Below, piece after piece: positions 8,986 to 17,513 of a stretch of 64,000 bases of DNA (the stretch's first letter is position 1; each line of letters begins with the position of its first letter). This DNA is from Halomonas ventosae (GTDB lineage: Bacteria; Pseudomonadota; Gammaproteobacteria; Pseudomonadales; Halomonadaceae): NCBI RefSeq assembly GCF_004361885.1, contig NZ_SNWH01000001.1, positions 62,001-126,000 of the forward strand, written 5' to 3'. Position numbers and translations under genes: made by a program. The notes under the pieces are model-generated. The model made no database searches. It was not told the origin of the DNA and saw only the letters and a list, made by a program, of their open reading frames with translations.

Positions 8986-10150
8986 TCAGGAGGACGCCGG
9001 CGGCGCCGCTTGAGGCTCTCGCTCGGCGAGCCCACGCAGGGCCCAGAGACCCAGCAGCGGCCCGGGCAGCAGCCACCACAGCACCCAGGGGCCCTGGGCG
9101 GCCCACAGGCTGCTGGTCAGCGAGATCGCCGGGATGGTCAGCGCGAAGCCCACGGCATTCATCACTGCCAACGTGGAGCCGATTTGGGCCTGGGGGGCGG
9201 TAGCGGCAGCCAGCGCCGAGAACTGCGGCGAGTCGGCGATGACCGTGAGTCCCCAGGCGCCGAGCAGGACGAGCAGCAGGCCGGGTGGCAGCCAGGGCAG
9301 CAGCGGATAGGCCAGACAGATCAGCCCGGAGGTGGCCAGGGCACGACGTGCCACCCACGCAGCCCACAAGCCCCAGGGCAATGACGCCGAACGATAGCCA
9401 GGGCACCAGGTCCTCGGTGGCGCCCAGGCGCTGGAGCTGCCGGGCTACCAGGAAGGGCGTCAGCATCCACAAGGCATAGAGCTCCCAGCAATGGCCGAAG
9501 TAACCCCCGGCCACGGCCCGGAAGCGCGGCTCGCGCAGGCCGGCGAGACCCTCTTGCAGTCGAGCGGGACCGGCGGGCGGTGGCAGATGGGGGCCATCCC
9601 CGAGTAGGTGAATAAGGGCCCCGCCGGCCAGCGCCATCAGCGAGGCACCGATCAGCGGCCACTCCCAGGGCATGCCCAGGGTGGTGCCACGAAGCAGGTG
9701 GGGCAGGGCAGTCCCCAGGGTCAGCATCCCGACCAGCCAGGCCAGGGCCGCGCCCTTGTGGGTCGGTGTCCAGCCGATCACCAGCTTCATGCCCAGCGGA
9801 TAGATGCCGGCCAGGCACAAGCCGGTGGCGAAGCGCAGGGCCAGGCTTGCGGCGAAGGACTCCGTTGTCAGCACGAAGGCCGCGTTGACCAGGGCACCGA
9901 GCAGGCAGGAGACGGCAAAGATGCGGCTGGCGCGGAACCGGTCGGCAAGGCCACTGGCGGCGATGCTCAGGGTGCCGAGGATGAAGCCGGCCTGGACGAT
10001 GAGGGTCAGCCGGCCGAGGTCGGCCTCGGTGAGCCCCAGGTCGCGGGACAGAGACAATCCCACGCCATTCACGCTGAACCACAGCGAGGTGCCGCAGAGT
10101 TGGGCGAGGACGATGATCGCCAGGGGATGGCGGTGCAGGAGGGGCATCAT
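8986..10150 (-). pseudogene. MFS transporter interrupted by a frameshift
   Basis: Reading from 10150 (or the adjacent ATG at 10147, after GGAGG), the protein MMPLLHRHPLAIIVLAQLCG runs for about 260 residues as a normal MFS transporter. Near 9355-9370 the frame is lost in the G-rich stretch encoding ALGLVGCVG. The second half (WVARRALATSG to APPASS, stop at 8986) continues in the next frame. Dropping one base there would restore a protein of about 387 residues. This may be a true inactivation or a sequencing error in a G run. The substrate is unknown; sitting divergent from arsR inside the island suggests an arsenic-related cargo. Confidence 0.75.
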
Positions 10151-10274
10151 GCCTCCATGTTCGCCCTCGCATCGGGGCAGGGCAAGTGCCGGCGACGATA
10201 CAAAGCGGGTGTCCCTTCGCCTCCGTTTCTGCATCACGTAGAATCGATCCGATCCCAACCCGAGGAAATTCCCG

Positions 10275-10625
10275 ATGTCGCTGGACCCGGTTCGCCTCTT
10301 CAAGTGCCTGGGCGACGAGACGCGCCTGATGCTGATGCTGCTGGTGATGCGTGAGCAGGAGCTCTGCGTCTGCGAGATGACCCACGCGCTGGACGAGTCA
10401 CAGCCCAAGGTCTCGCGGCACCTGGCGCAGCTGCGTCAGTGCGGACTGCTCAACGACCGGCGTGAGGGTCAGTGGGTCTATTACGGACTCGAGCCGAACC
10501 TGCCCAGCTGGGTGATGACCACCCTGGAAGCCGCCGCGCAAGGGAGCGGGCCCCGACTCGTACAGCTACGCGAGCGACTCTCGGCCATGGGCAACCGTCC
10601 AGAGCGTCGCGCCGCACTCTGTTGA
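10275..10625 (+). CDS. arsR: Arsenite-sensing repressor ArsR
   Basis: A 116-residue winged-helix repressor of the ArsR/SmtB family. The metalloid-binding ELCVCEMT motif (Cys31 and Cys33) comes before the recognition helix SQPKVSRHLAQLRQCGLL. Arsenite binding to these cysteines releases the protein from DNA. The start ATG 10275 follows GAGGAA at 10260-10265. It is divergent from the frameshifted MFS gene (124-base gap). No copy of the ATATATG palindrome is visible in its own promoter, so it may control the two efflux operons from a constitutive gene. Confidence 0.92.
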   Translation: MSLDPVRLFKCLGDETRLMLMLLVMREQELCVCEMTHALDESQPKVSRHLAQLRQCGLLNDRREGQWVYYGLEPNLPSWVMTTLEAAAQGSGPRLVQLRERLSAMGNRPERRAALC

Positions 10626-10677
10626 GCCAGACGTGCTGAGCCATACGTGCCCCGGGGCTGAGCCAGGAGCAGCGGGA

Positions 10678-10769
10678 TCAAGCTTTCAGCAGGCGCTGGA
10701 TATCCTCGGCGCCGCGGTCATCTTGCCCTCGACGACTGCCTCGCTTTCGATGCCCAGGGTCGGGGTGCG
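10678..10769 (-). pseudogene. C-terminal scrap of a thioredoxin-like small redox protein
   Basis: Directly after the acr3 stop, and in its frame, the minus strand reads RTPTLGIESEAVVEGKMT. After a one-frame slip it reads AEDIQRLLKA and a stop. Together these match the end of small thioredoxin-fold disulfide proteins (usual form TPALVIDGKVVSAGKV...AEEIKALL) that often accompany arsenic permeases. The N-terminal part with the CxxC site is missing. The scrap therefore looks like a deletion scar with a frameshift. Confidence 0.45.
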
Positions 10770-11870
10770 TCAGCCCCTTGCCTCTTCGGGCGCCTGCGCC
10801 TCGGCCTCAGGGAAGTGGTGCCGGGTCTTGTTGGCGATACGCACCAGCGCCAGCATCAGCGGCACCTCCACCAGCACACCCACCACCGTGGCCAGCGCCG
10901 CGCCGGACTGCAGGCCGAAGAGCGAGATGGCGGCGGCCACCGCCAGCTCGAAGAAGTTGCTGGCACCGATCATGGCGCCGGGAGCCGCCACGTTGTGGGG
11001 CACCCTCCACGCCTTGGCCCAGCCGTAGGCGATGAAGAAGACCAGGAAGGTCTGGAGGATCAGCGGGATGGCGATCAGCACGATATGCAGGGGCGCCTCG
11101 AAGATCACCTCCCCCTGGAAGGCGAACAGCAGCACCAGCGTCAGGATCAGCCCTGCCGGGGTGACCGGGCCAAGTCGCTTCATAAAGACGTTGTCGTACC
11201 ACTCGCTGCCATGGCGAGCGATCAACGTGCGGCGCGTCAGAACGCTGGCGGTGAGCGGAATCACGATGTAGAGGATCACCGACAGCGCTACGGTGTCCCA
11301 GGGCACCTGAATGTTGGAGATGTCGAGCAGGAAGACCACGATGGGGGCGAAGGCGAACAGCATGATCAGGTCGTTGAGAGCGACTTGCACCAGGGTGTAA
11401 GCGGCGTCGCCGCGGGTCAGGGTGCTCCATACGAAGACCATGGCGGTGCAGGGGGCGGCGCCGAGCAGGATGGCTCCGGCCAGGTACTGGTTGGCCAGAG
11501 GCTCGGGGATCAGCGGGGCGAACACCACCGTCAGAAAGAACCCGGCGATGGCGAACATGGTGAATGGCTTGATCAACCAGTTTACCGAGGTGGTGATGAT
11601 CAGTCCCTTGGGCTGGCGGCGCACGCCGAGCACGGCGGTAAAGTCGATCTGCGCCATCATCGGGAAGATCATCGCCCAGATCAGGATCGCCACCGGGATC
11701 GACACCTGGGCAACCTCGAAGCGCGAGAGGGTCTCGGGCACCGCGGGGGCGAACTGCCCGAGCAGCACCCCGGTGACGATGGCCAGCGCTACCCACACCG
11801 AGAGGAAGCGTTCGAAGCACCCCATGCCTTCCGAGGTGCCGGGAGACTGGGATTCCTGATGGGTGCTCAT
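10770..11870 (-). CDS. acr3: Arsenite efflux permease Acr3
   Basis: A 366-residue inner-membrane carrier of the Acr3 (BART superfamily) type with about ten helices, which expels arsenite using the proton gradient. The conserved Cys141 in GAAPCTAMVFVWS and the late motif GASNFFELAVAAAI are both present. The ATG at 11870 follows AGGAG by 7 bases, and that ribosome site overlaps the end of arsH (13-base gap), so the two form one operon. It removes the arsenite produced by ArsC, complementing the ArsJ route for arsenate. Confidence 0.93.
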   Translation of the reverse strand: MSTHQESQSPGTSEGMGCFERFLSVWVALAIVTGVLLGQFAPAVPETLSRFEVAQVSIPVAILIWAMIFPMMAQIDFTAVLGVRRQPKGLIITTSVNWLIKPFTMFAIAGFFLTVVFAPLIPEPLANQYLAGAILLGAAPCTAMVFVWSTLTRGDAAYTLVQVALNDLIMLFAFAPIVVFLLDISNIQVPWDTVALSVILYIVIPLTASVLTRRTLIARHGSEWYDNVFMKRLGPVTPAGLILTLVLLFAFQGEVIFEAPLHIVLIAIPLILQTFLVFFIAYGWAKAWRVPHNVAAPGAMIGASNFFELAVAAAISLFGLQSGAALATVVGVLVEVPLMLALVRIANKTRHHFPEAEAQAPEEARG

Positions 11871-11883
11871 GGTGTGGCTCCTG

Positions 11884-12609
11884 TCAGATGGCCCGCTGAT
11901 TGACCCGGGCGGAGAGCTGTTCGGCCGACTCCTTGCGTTCGGAGTAGCGGTCGGTGAGCGCCTCGCTGCGGCCGCGCACCAGCAGCGTGAACTTCACCAG
12001 TTCCTCCATGACGTCGACGATGCGGTCATAGAAGGGTGAGGGCTTCATGCGGTCGTTGTCGTCGAACTCCATGAACGCCCTGGGCACCGAGGACTGGTTG
12101 GGGATGGTCACCATACGCATCCAGCGCCCCAGCAGGCGCAGCTGGTTCACGGTATTGAACGACTGGGAGCCACCGCACACCTGCATGACGGCCAGGGTCT
12201 TGCCCTGGGTGGGGCGCACCGCCCCCAGCGCCAGGGGGATCCAGTCGATCTGCGCCTTCATGATACCGGTCAGGGCGCCGTGGCGCTCCGGTGAGCACCA
12301 CACCATGCCCTCGGCCCATTCGGCCAGCGTGCGCAGCTCCGCCACCTTGGGGTGGATCGCCTCCTCGGCGTCGGGCAGCGGCAGGCCCTGAGGGTCGAAG
12401 ATGCGAGTCTCGGCGCCCATGGCGCGCAGCAGCCGGGCAGCTTCCTCCACGGCCAGGCGGCTGAAGGAGCGCTGCCTGAGCGAGCCATAGAGCAGCAGGA
12501 TGCGCGGCGGATGCTCGCGGTCCACGGGGATGCCCAGGCTGGCCGCATCCGGCGCCCGAAAGTGCCCAGGGTCGATATTGGGCAGGTCGTTCGGTGAGGT
12601 GTTTGTCAT
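11884..12609 (-). CDS. arsH: NADPH-dependent FMN reductase ArsH
   Basis: A flavoprotein of about 241 residues. The FMN-binding start [14 protein letters not shown] and the stretches [22 protein letters not shown] and [20 protein letters not shown] identify ArsH. ArsH proteins oxidise trivalent methyl- and aryl-arsenicals and protect against oxidative stress. Start is uncertain: ATG 12609 gives the usual N-terminus, while ATG 12630 would add 7 residues; neither has a strong ribosome site. First gene of arsH-acr3, under the palindromic operator about 45 bases upstream. Confidence 0.9.
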   Translation of the reverse strand: MTNTSPNDLPNIDPGHFRAPDAASLGIPVDREHPPRILLLYGSLRQRSFSRLAVEEAARLLRAMGAETRIFDPQGLPLPDAEEAIHPKVAELRTLAEWAEGMVWCSPERHGALTGIMKAQIDWIPLALGAVRPTQGKTLAVMQVCGGSQSFNTVNQLRLLGRWMRMVTIPNQSSVPRAFMEFDDNDRMKPSPFYDRIVDVMEELVKFTLLVRGRSEALTDRYSERKESAEQLSARVNQRAI

Positions 12610-12649
12610 GGGTTGTCCGGTCAGATTCATTGGATCGTGCGGGTCGCTA

Positions 12650-12682
12650 TCTAGCATATATGGTAAATCATATATTCTCAAT
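12650..12682 (-). promoter_or_regulatory. Promoter and probable ArsR operator of arsH-acr3
   Basis: On the minus strand, TTGAGA (12682-12677), 17 bases and TATGCT (12659-12654) make a good sigma-70 promoter. The spacer is occupied by ATATATG-ATTTAC-CATATAT (12675-12656). These arms are identical to the repeat before arsC (6223-6242), and 19 of 22 bases agree overall. This places both arsenic operons under one repressor. Confidence 0.72.
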
Positions 12683-13030
12683 GTGCCGACCTTGAGCCGC
12701 CAGCGCCGGGTCGTGATCGGCTGCGGCGGGCGCTTCAGCCAGGGCGCTGCCCTCCCACTCGAAGCTGAACAAGTCTTTTTGGATCGGCTCCTGCAGTTCG
12801 GGTGCCCGGTTGGTGAAGGGCTCGCTCAGTGAGAAGCTTGCCCCGGCTGGGGTGACAGCAGCAGCGAGAGCGACGACGGCGAAACTGCCGGCGAGCAGGG
12901 AGCGGGTCAGAGTCCTTATGGGACACCACCATACAATGGGGAATGGATACTCAGTCGATATCCTGGAAGCTTCATGTGACACAGGGATGCCGCAAGAGGG
13001 TGGCACTGGGATAACGATGCCATGTCGCAC
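12668..13030 (-). CDS. Possible small exported protein, start unclear
   Basis: The open frame of up to 120 residues contains a convincing signal peptide ([20 protein letters not shown], then VTPAGA) and a 60-residue polar tail ending GRHIENI. There is no ATG, GTG or TTG just before the signal peptide. The codon in the natural start position is ATA (about 12918), and the only in-frame ATG is at 13030, adding 37 unconvincing residues. It may be a start-lost gene. Its 3' end overlaps the arsH promoter. The remaining bases up to 13090 show nothing else. No function can be given. Confidence 0.3.
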   Translation of the reverse strand: MRHGIVIPVPPSCGIPVSHEASRISTEYPFPIVWWCPIRTLTRSLLAGSFAVVALAAAVTPAGASFSLSEPFTNRAPELQEPIQKDLFSFEWEGSALAEAPAAADHDPALAAQGRHIENI

Positions 13031-13090
13031 ACCCCTCGGCGGGGCAAGCTGCTATCATGCGCTAGCATTCCCTTCTGCCGGGAGGCTGCC

Positions 13091-13705
13091 TTGACCGCTA
13101 CTCATTCCCTGCGCCTGGCGCGGCTCGCTGTCGGCGAGCTTGCCGAGGTGAGCCTGATCATCGCCCCTGGCGAAGTTCACTGTATTTCCGGCCCTAGCGG
13201 TTCTGGGAAGAGCCGTCTGCTGCGTGCCGTGGCCGATCTGGAGCCCCACAGTGGCGAGGTGTGGCTGGGCGATATCGCCCAGGCATCGCTGCCGGCCCAT
13301 GTATGGCGGGGGCGAGTGATGCTGGTGCCGGCCGAGAGCCAGTGGTGGGAGGACAGCGTAGGCGAGCATATGACGCAGGACGCCCTCACGGACCTGGAAA
13401 CGCTGGGTTTCAGCCCCGAGGTGCTGGGCTGGCAGGTCTCGCGGCTCTCGTCGGGGGAGAAGCAGCGCCTGGCCCTGCTGCGGGCGATCAGCCGCGCGCC
13501 CTCGGCGCTGCTGCTCGACGAGCCGACCGCCAATCTGGATGAGGTCACCACCCGCCGGATCGAGGCCTGGCTCCAGTCGATAATTCGTGAGCACGGCTGG
13601 CCGGTGATCTGGGTCGCCCATGACCCGGGACAGATCCAGCGGGTGGCGGATCGCCACTGGCGTATCGAAGCAAGCGGGCTCGTCGAGGTGACAAGATGGG
13701 CGTGA
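13091..13705 (+). CDS. fetA: ABC exporter ATPase, FetA (YbbL) type
   Basis: A 204-residue ATPase with Walker A GPSGSGKS, signature LSSGEKQR and Walker B ALLLDEPTANLD. It pairs with the following permease as in FetAB, which is linked to iron export and peroxide resistance in enteric bacteria. The start is taken as TTG 13091 because GGAGG sits 5 bases upstream. An in-frame ATG at 13022 would add 23 residues without a ribosome site. It overlaps fetB by 10 bases. Confidence 0.82.
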   Translation: MTATHSLRLARLAVGELAEVSLIIAPGEVHCISGPSGSGKSRLLRAVADLEPHSGEVWLGDIAQASLPAHVWRGRVMLVPAESQWWEDSVGEHMTQDALTDLETLGFSPEVLGWQVSRLSSGEKQRLALLRAISRAPSALLLDEPTANLDEVTTRRIEAWLQSIIREHGWPVIWVAHDPGQIQRVADRHWRIEASGLVEVTRWA

Positions 13706-14499
13706 TCGAGCTGGCCTGGTGGCAACTGGCCCTGGCGGCGTTGATGGTGGTGGTGCTGGCTGGCTGCACGGCCGTAGCACGACTGGGTATGGGCAAGAGC
13801 CTGCTGATCGCCGCGGCGCGCACAGTGATCCAGCTCACTCTGGTCGGCCTGGTACTGGAGGCGCTTTTTGCGGCCGAGCGGCTGGTGTGGGTGGCGCTGA
13901 TGGCGCTGGGCATGCTGCTGATCGCCGGGCGCGAGGTGATGGCCCGCCAGAAGCGCCGGCTGCTGGGCGGCTGGGCCTTCGGTATCGGTACCCTGGCGAT
14001 GTTTCTCTCCTCGTTCACGGTGACGGTGCTGACGCTTACCGTGATCATTGGCCCCGAGCCCTGGTATCGGCCCCAGTACGCCATCCCGCTACTGGGCATG
14101 ATGCTCGGCAACACCATGACCGGGGTGGCCCTGGCGCTGGATCGGCTGACCGACACCGCCTGGCGGCAGCGAGCGGTGATCGAGAATCGCCTGATGCTCG
14201 GCCAGCGCTGGCAGGAGGCGGTCGGCGACATCCGTCGCGAGGCGATGCGCAGCGGTCTGATGCCGATGATCAATGCCATGGCGGCCGCCGGGGTGGTCAG
14301 CCTGCCGGGCATGATGACCGGCCAGATACTCGCCGGCAGCCCGCCGGCCCTAGCGGTGAAGTACCAGATACTGGTGATGTTCACCATTACCCTGGGGACC
14401 GGCTTCGGCACCCTGGCGGCGGTGGCGGCGGGCAGCCGGCGGCTGTTTGATCGCCGCGAGCGGCTGCGCCTGGACCGCCTGGCGCCGCCGAAGGGGTGA
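13696..14499 (+). CDS. fetB: ABC exporter permease, FetB (YbbM) type
   Basis: A 267-residue membrane protein of the UPF0014 family, with about seven helices. Family motifs include AARTVIQLTLVG near residue 38, LLGMMLGNTMTGVALALDRL near 133 and SLPGMMTGQILAGSPP near 200. With FetA it probably forms a metal exporter (iron by analogy). The start ATG 13696 lies within the fetA end, so translation is coupled. It converges with the hydrolase gene to the right. Confidence 0.88.
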   Translation: MGVIELAWWQLALAALMVVVLAGCTAVARLGMGKSLLIAAARTVIQLTLVGLVLEALFAAERLVWVALMALGMLLIAGREVMARQKRRLLGGWAFGIGTLAMFLSSFTVTVLTLTVIIGPEPWYRPQYAIPLLGMMLGNTMTGVALALDRLTDTAWRQRAVIENRLMLGQRWQEAVGDIRREAMRSGLMPMINAMAAAGVVSLPGMMTGQILAGSPPALAVKYQILVMFTITLGTGFGTLAAVAAGSRRLFDRRERLRLDRLAPPKG

Positions 14500-14557
14500 A
14501 TGAAGGGCCACGAGGAAAGGTAGGGATAACGCAAAGTGGGCAAGTGAGCGCCGAGCG

Positions 14558-15340
14558 TCAGGCCGATGCCGGCGCGTCGAGGAAGGGGCAAATGGCGTCG
14601 ATCAGTCGCTCCGGGCATTCCCGGTGGGGTACGTGACCGCAGTCGGGCAGGATCGTCGGTTCGCTGGGGCCCGGGGTGAGCGCGGCGATCCGACGCGGCT
14701 GGGCCAGGGAGCCAAATTCATCATGCTCGCCGTGGATCGCCAGGGTCGGGCAGGCCACCCGGCGCAGTGCCTCGTCCAGCGTCCAGTGCGCGAAAGCCTC
14801 GGAGTGCCAGGTCTCGACCCAGCTTCGCAACACCCACTCGGCCTTGTCGCCATGGTACGTCGCCAGGCGCGCCATGCGCCGCGGCTCAGCAAAGTCGCGC
14901 TGCGCCTTGCGGATGCCGTCCAGGGTGCGCGGCTCGGTGAAGGCCTGGGCCGCTACCGTGACCAGCGCCTCGCAGCCATCGGCATGGTGAGCGGCGATCT
15001 CGACCGCCATGCAGCCCCCCACGCTGTGGCCGAGCATCACGAAGCGGTCAAGGACCAACTGTTTGCGCACGGCGTCGAATGACGCCGACTCCTGCTCGAT
15101 GAAGTCGCTGGGCTGTGGACCGGGATAGGGGGCAGAGCGCCCATACCCCAGCCGGTCATAGGCGATTACTTCGCGCCCGGTGGCCTCGGCCAGGCGGATA
15201 GGGAAGTCGCGCCAGAGTGCCACGCAGCCCAGCGAGTCATGCATCAGCACGATGGGGCTGCCTGTCGCTTCGCTATCGCCTGGCCTGCAGCGCAGGGCGT
15301 GCAGTTCGCCCCGCGGCGTGGGAATGCGGATCTCACGCAT
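14558..15340 (-). CDS. Alpha/beta hydrolase
   Basis: A 260-residue hydrolase. The nucleophile is Ser106 in GHSVGG, the likely acid is in GEHDEF near 220, and the catalytic His is in CGHVPHRE near 243. An HDSLG oxyanion segment appears at 34-38. No signal peptide, so it acts in the cytoplasm. It follows the thiolase gene by 27 bases on the same strand, probably as one transcript. That suggests an ester or thioester released during fatty or branched-acid breakdown, but the substrate is not readable. Confidence 0.8.
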   Translation of the reverse strand: MREIRIPTPRGELHALRCRPGDSEATGSPIVLMHDSLGCVALWRDFPIRLAEATGREVIAYDRLGYGRSAPYPGPQPSDFIEQESASFDAVRKQLVLDRFVMLGHSVGGCMAVEIAAHHADGCEALVTVAAQAFTEPRTLDGIRKAQRDFAEPRRMARLATYHGDKAEWVLRSWVETWHSEAFAHWTLDEALRRVACPTLAIHGEHDEFGSLAQPRRIAALTPGPSEPTILPDCGHVPHRECPERLIDAICPFLDAPASA

Positions 15341-15367
15341 GGCGGTCTCCCTGGCGTTGTCGCCGGC

Positions 15368-16555
15368 TCAATCGATCAGCTCCACCGCCACGGCGGTCGC
15401 TTCGCCGCCGCCGATGCACAGGCTGGCAATGCCGCGCTTACCGCCCTTGGTGCGCAGCGCATGAATCAGGGTGGCGATGATCCGCGAGCCGGTGGAGCCG
15501 ATGGGATGGCCCTGGGCGCAGGCGCCCCCGAAGACATTGACCTTGTCGTGGGGCAGGCCCAGGTCGTCCATGGCCATCAGGGTGACCACGGCAAAGGCCT
15601 CGTTGATCTCGAAAAGATCGACATCATTGACACCCCAGTCGAGTTTTTTCATCAGCGAGTCGATGGCCCCCACCGGGGCAATGGTGAACTCGCTGGGATG
15701 CTTCGAGTTGGTGCTATGCCCGAGCATCCGAGCGATGGGCGTCACGCCATGCTTCTCGGCCGCGGCCCGGCTGGCCAGGATCAGCGCCGAGGCACCATCG
15801 GAGATGGAGCTGGAGTTGGCGGCGGTGATGGTGCCGTCCTTGGCGAAGGCGGGGCGCAGCGAGCGGATCTTGTCGAGTTTGGCCTGGAAAGGCTGCTCGT
15901 CGTGGTCTACTACGCTTTCGCCCTGGCGGCTGGTGACGGTGACCGGGGCCATCTCGGCCTTCAGGTGGCCGGCATTGGTCGCCTGCATGGCGCGCTCCAG
16001 CGAGGCGATGGCGAAGTCATCCAGCCGCTCACGGCTGTAGCCGCGCTGGCTGGCGATCTCTTGGGCAAAGTCGCCCATCAGCCTGCCGGTCTCGGCGTCT
16101 TCCAGGCCGTCAAGGAACATATGGTCCTTGAGCTCACCATGGCCCAGGCGATAGCCGGTGCGGGCCTTGGTCAGAATGTGGGGCGCGTTGGACATGGACT
16201 CCATGCCGCCGGCCAGGATGATCTCGCCGCTGCCGGCGCGGATCAGGTCATGGGCCAGCATGGTGGCCTTCATGCCAGAGCCACACAGCTTGTTGATGGT
16301 GGTGGCGCCGATGGTATCGGGAATGCCGGCCTGGCGCATCGCCTGGCGGGCCGGGCCCTGCTTGACGCCGGCGGGCAGCACGCAGCCCATGATGCCCTCG
16401 TCGATGCTGTCGGCACTGATGCCGGCGCGTTCGATGGCGGCCTGGATCGCCGTGGTCCCCAGTTGCGGGGCGGTGAGGCTGGCGAGGCTGCCCAGCATGC
16501 CGCCCATGGGCGTGCGGGCGGCGGAGAGGAAGACGATGTCGGTGGACTGGCTCAT
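15368..16555 (-). CDS. Acetyl-CoA C-acyltransferase (thiolase)
   Basis: A 395-residue thiolase. It carries the acylated Cys91 in NKLCGSGMKA, the His in NEAFAVV and GHPIGSTGSR near 350, and the proton-donor Cys in CIGGGEATAV near the end. Such enzymes split 3-ketoacyl-CoA or condense two acetyl-CoA. Sequence fits the acetoacetyl-CoA thiolase group (AtoB/PhaA), but chain length preference is uncertain. It is divergent from the TetR gene, with a shared operator-like site between them. Confidence 0.9.
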   Translation of the reverse strand: MSQSTDIVFLSAARTPMGGMLGSLASLTAPQLGTTAIQAAIERAGISADSIDEGIMGCVLPAGVKQGPARQAMRQAGIPDTIGATTINKLCGSGMKATMLAHDLIRAGSGEIILAGGMESMSNAPHILTKARTGYRLGHGELKDHMFLDGLEDAETGRLMGDFAQEIASQRGYSRERLDDFAIASLERAMQATNAGHLKAEMAPVTVTSRQGESVVDHDEQPFQAKLDKIRSLRPAFAKDGTITAANSSSISDGASALILASRAAAEKHGVTPIARMLGHSTNSKHPSEFTIAPVGAIDSLMKKLDWGVNDVDLFEINEAFAVVTLMAMDDLGLPHDKVNVFGGACAQGHPIGSTGSRIIATLIHALRTKGGKRGIASLCIGGGEATAVAVELID

Positions 16556-16675
16556 GGTGGGTTCTCCCGGTGTGGCGTGACGGTCCCGGTCGGGACCGCA
16601 TTGTCATGGTGTCCGTGATCTCGCACGGCGCCGCGTTGACCCGGCGTCGGGGCTGTGGTTTTCTCAGGATCAACC

Positions 16676-16688
16676 AAGCAAGCGCTAG
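16676..16688. promoter_or_regulatory. Probable TetR operator between thiolase and tetR
   Basis: AAGCAAGCGCTAG, containing the AGCAAGCGCT core. The same core occurs inverted before the acyl-CoA synthetase (17373-17382) and in a closely related form before the SDR gene (19183-19196). It lies 12 bases from the tetR ATG, suited to autoregulation. Confidence 0.5.
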
Positions 16689-16699
16689 TGTAATTCTCG

Positions 16700-17278
16700 A
16701 TGAAGGTAATCAATGACTCACCGCGTCGCAAGGTGTTGACCCGGCAAGCTGCCCAGCTGTTCGTTCAGGAGGGCTTCGACCGGACCACGGTGCGCATGCT
16801 CGCCCAGGAGATGGGCATCAAGTCTGGAAGCCTCTTCCATCACTTCCGCGACAAGCAGGAGATCCTTGCGGCGGTGATCGAGGAGGGCACCCAGAACGCC
16901 CTGGCCATCGCCAGAGCCACCCTCGAACATTGCGGCCCCACTGCCGAGGCACGCTTGCAGGCCATGGCGCGCGCGCATCTCGAAACCCTGCTCACCGACC
17001 GCAATGCCCATGTGGTGGCCCTCTATGAATGGCGCCGCCTCGATGCCCAGGCCCGAGACCACCTGAGCCACCTGCGGGATGCCTACGAGGCGCTCTGGGA
17101 AGCGGTCATCGACGACGCCCTGGCCGCCGGCCTGATCCATGGCGATCGCTTCCTGGTGGCGCGTTTCGTGATGGGCGCGCTCAACTGGACCGTGCGCTGG
17201 TACGATCCTAACGGCCCACGTTCACCGGATGATCTGGCCCACGAACTGGTCGCCATGATCACCCACCGGCCCGCCTGA
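16700..17278 (+). CDS. TetR-family regulator of acyl-CoA metabolism
   Basis: A 192-residue repressor. The N-terminal helix-turn-helix spans about residues 8-55, with the typical QAAQLFVQEGFDRTTVRMLAQEMGIKSGSLFHHFRDKQEIL pattern (split here by reading only its key residues: FDRTTV, GIKSGSLFHHF). The C-terminal ligand domain is undefined. It sits between the divergent thiolase gene and the acyl-CoA synthetase, with a repeated AGCAAGCGCT motif at all three control regions, so an acyl-CoA-sensing local repressor is likely. No clear ribosome site is visible before ATG 16700. GGTCGAG-N7-CTCGACC (17287-17307) follows the gene as a possible weak terminator. Confidence 0.82.
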   Translation: MKVINDSPRRKVLTRQAAQLFVQEGFDRTTVRMLAQEMGIKSGSLFHHFRDKQEILAAVIEEGTQNALAIARATLEHCGPTAEARLQAMARAHLETLLTDRNAHVVALYEWRRLDAQARDHLSHLRDAYEALWEAVIDDALAAGLIHGDRFLVARFVMGALNWTVRWYDPNGPRSPDDLAHELVAMITHRPA

Positions 17279-17372
17279 TAGCGTCAGGTCGAGGCCCACG
17301 CTCGACCATTGTCTAGTGATCTCCCGCCAGTGAGGGCTTGCCTCATGCATCGGCAGCCTCTAGCGTGTATCG

Positions 17373-17412
17373 AGCGCTTGCTAGGTTGACGCTTACGTCA
17401 ACTGCATATAAT
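17373..17412 (+). promoter_or_regulatory. Promoter with two operator-like elements before the acyl-CoA synthetase
   Basis: AGCGCTTGCT (17373-17382) is the inverse of the site near tetR. Next is a perfect inverted repeat GTTGACG-CTTA-CGTCAAC (17385-17402). TATAAT (17407-17412) is a perfect -10 box, with TTGACG (17386-17391) as a -35 at a short 15-base spacing. The GTTGACG repeat resembles sites used by regulators of branched-chain acyl-CoA pathways, so two regulators may act here. The 101 bases from 17413 to the ATG form a long leader. Confidence 0.55.
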
Positions 17413-17513
17413 CACAAGGTGGACAGGCACGCCAGCGTTTGCCGTTTCCGGCGAGCCAAGCCGTCACCCTCCTGTTGTCGCCACAATAAGCACAAACCGC
17501 GAGAGGGCCGTAC

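Noticed and set aside
9608..10354. Long plus-strand frame of 248 codons opposite the MFS gene
   Set aside because: It is rich in Gln, Gly and Arg and resembles nothing. The opposite strand encodes clear membrane helices, so this is a shadow of the frameshifted transporter.
10626..10769. Intact small gene between arsR and acr3
   Set aside because: No frame is open across the region; only the C-terminal scrap of a thioredoxin-like protein can be recognised.
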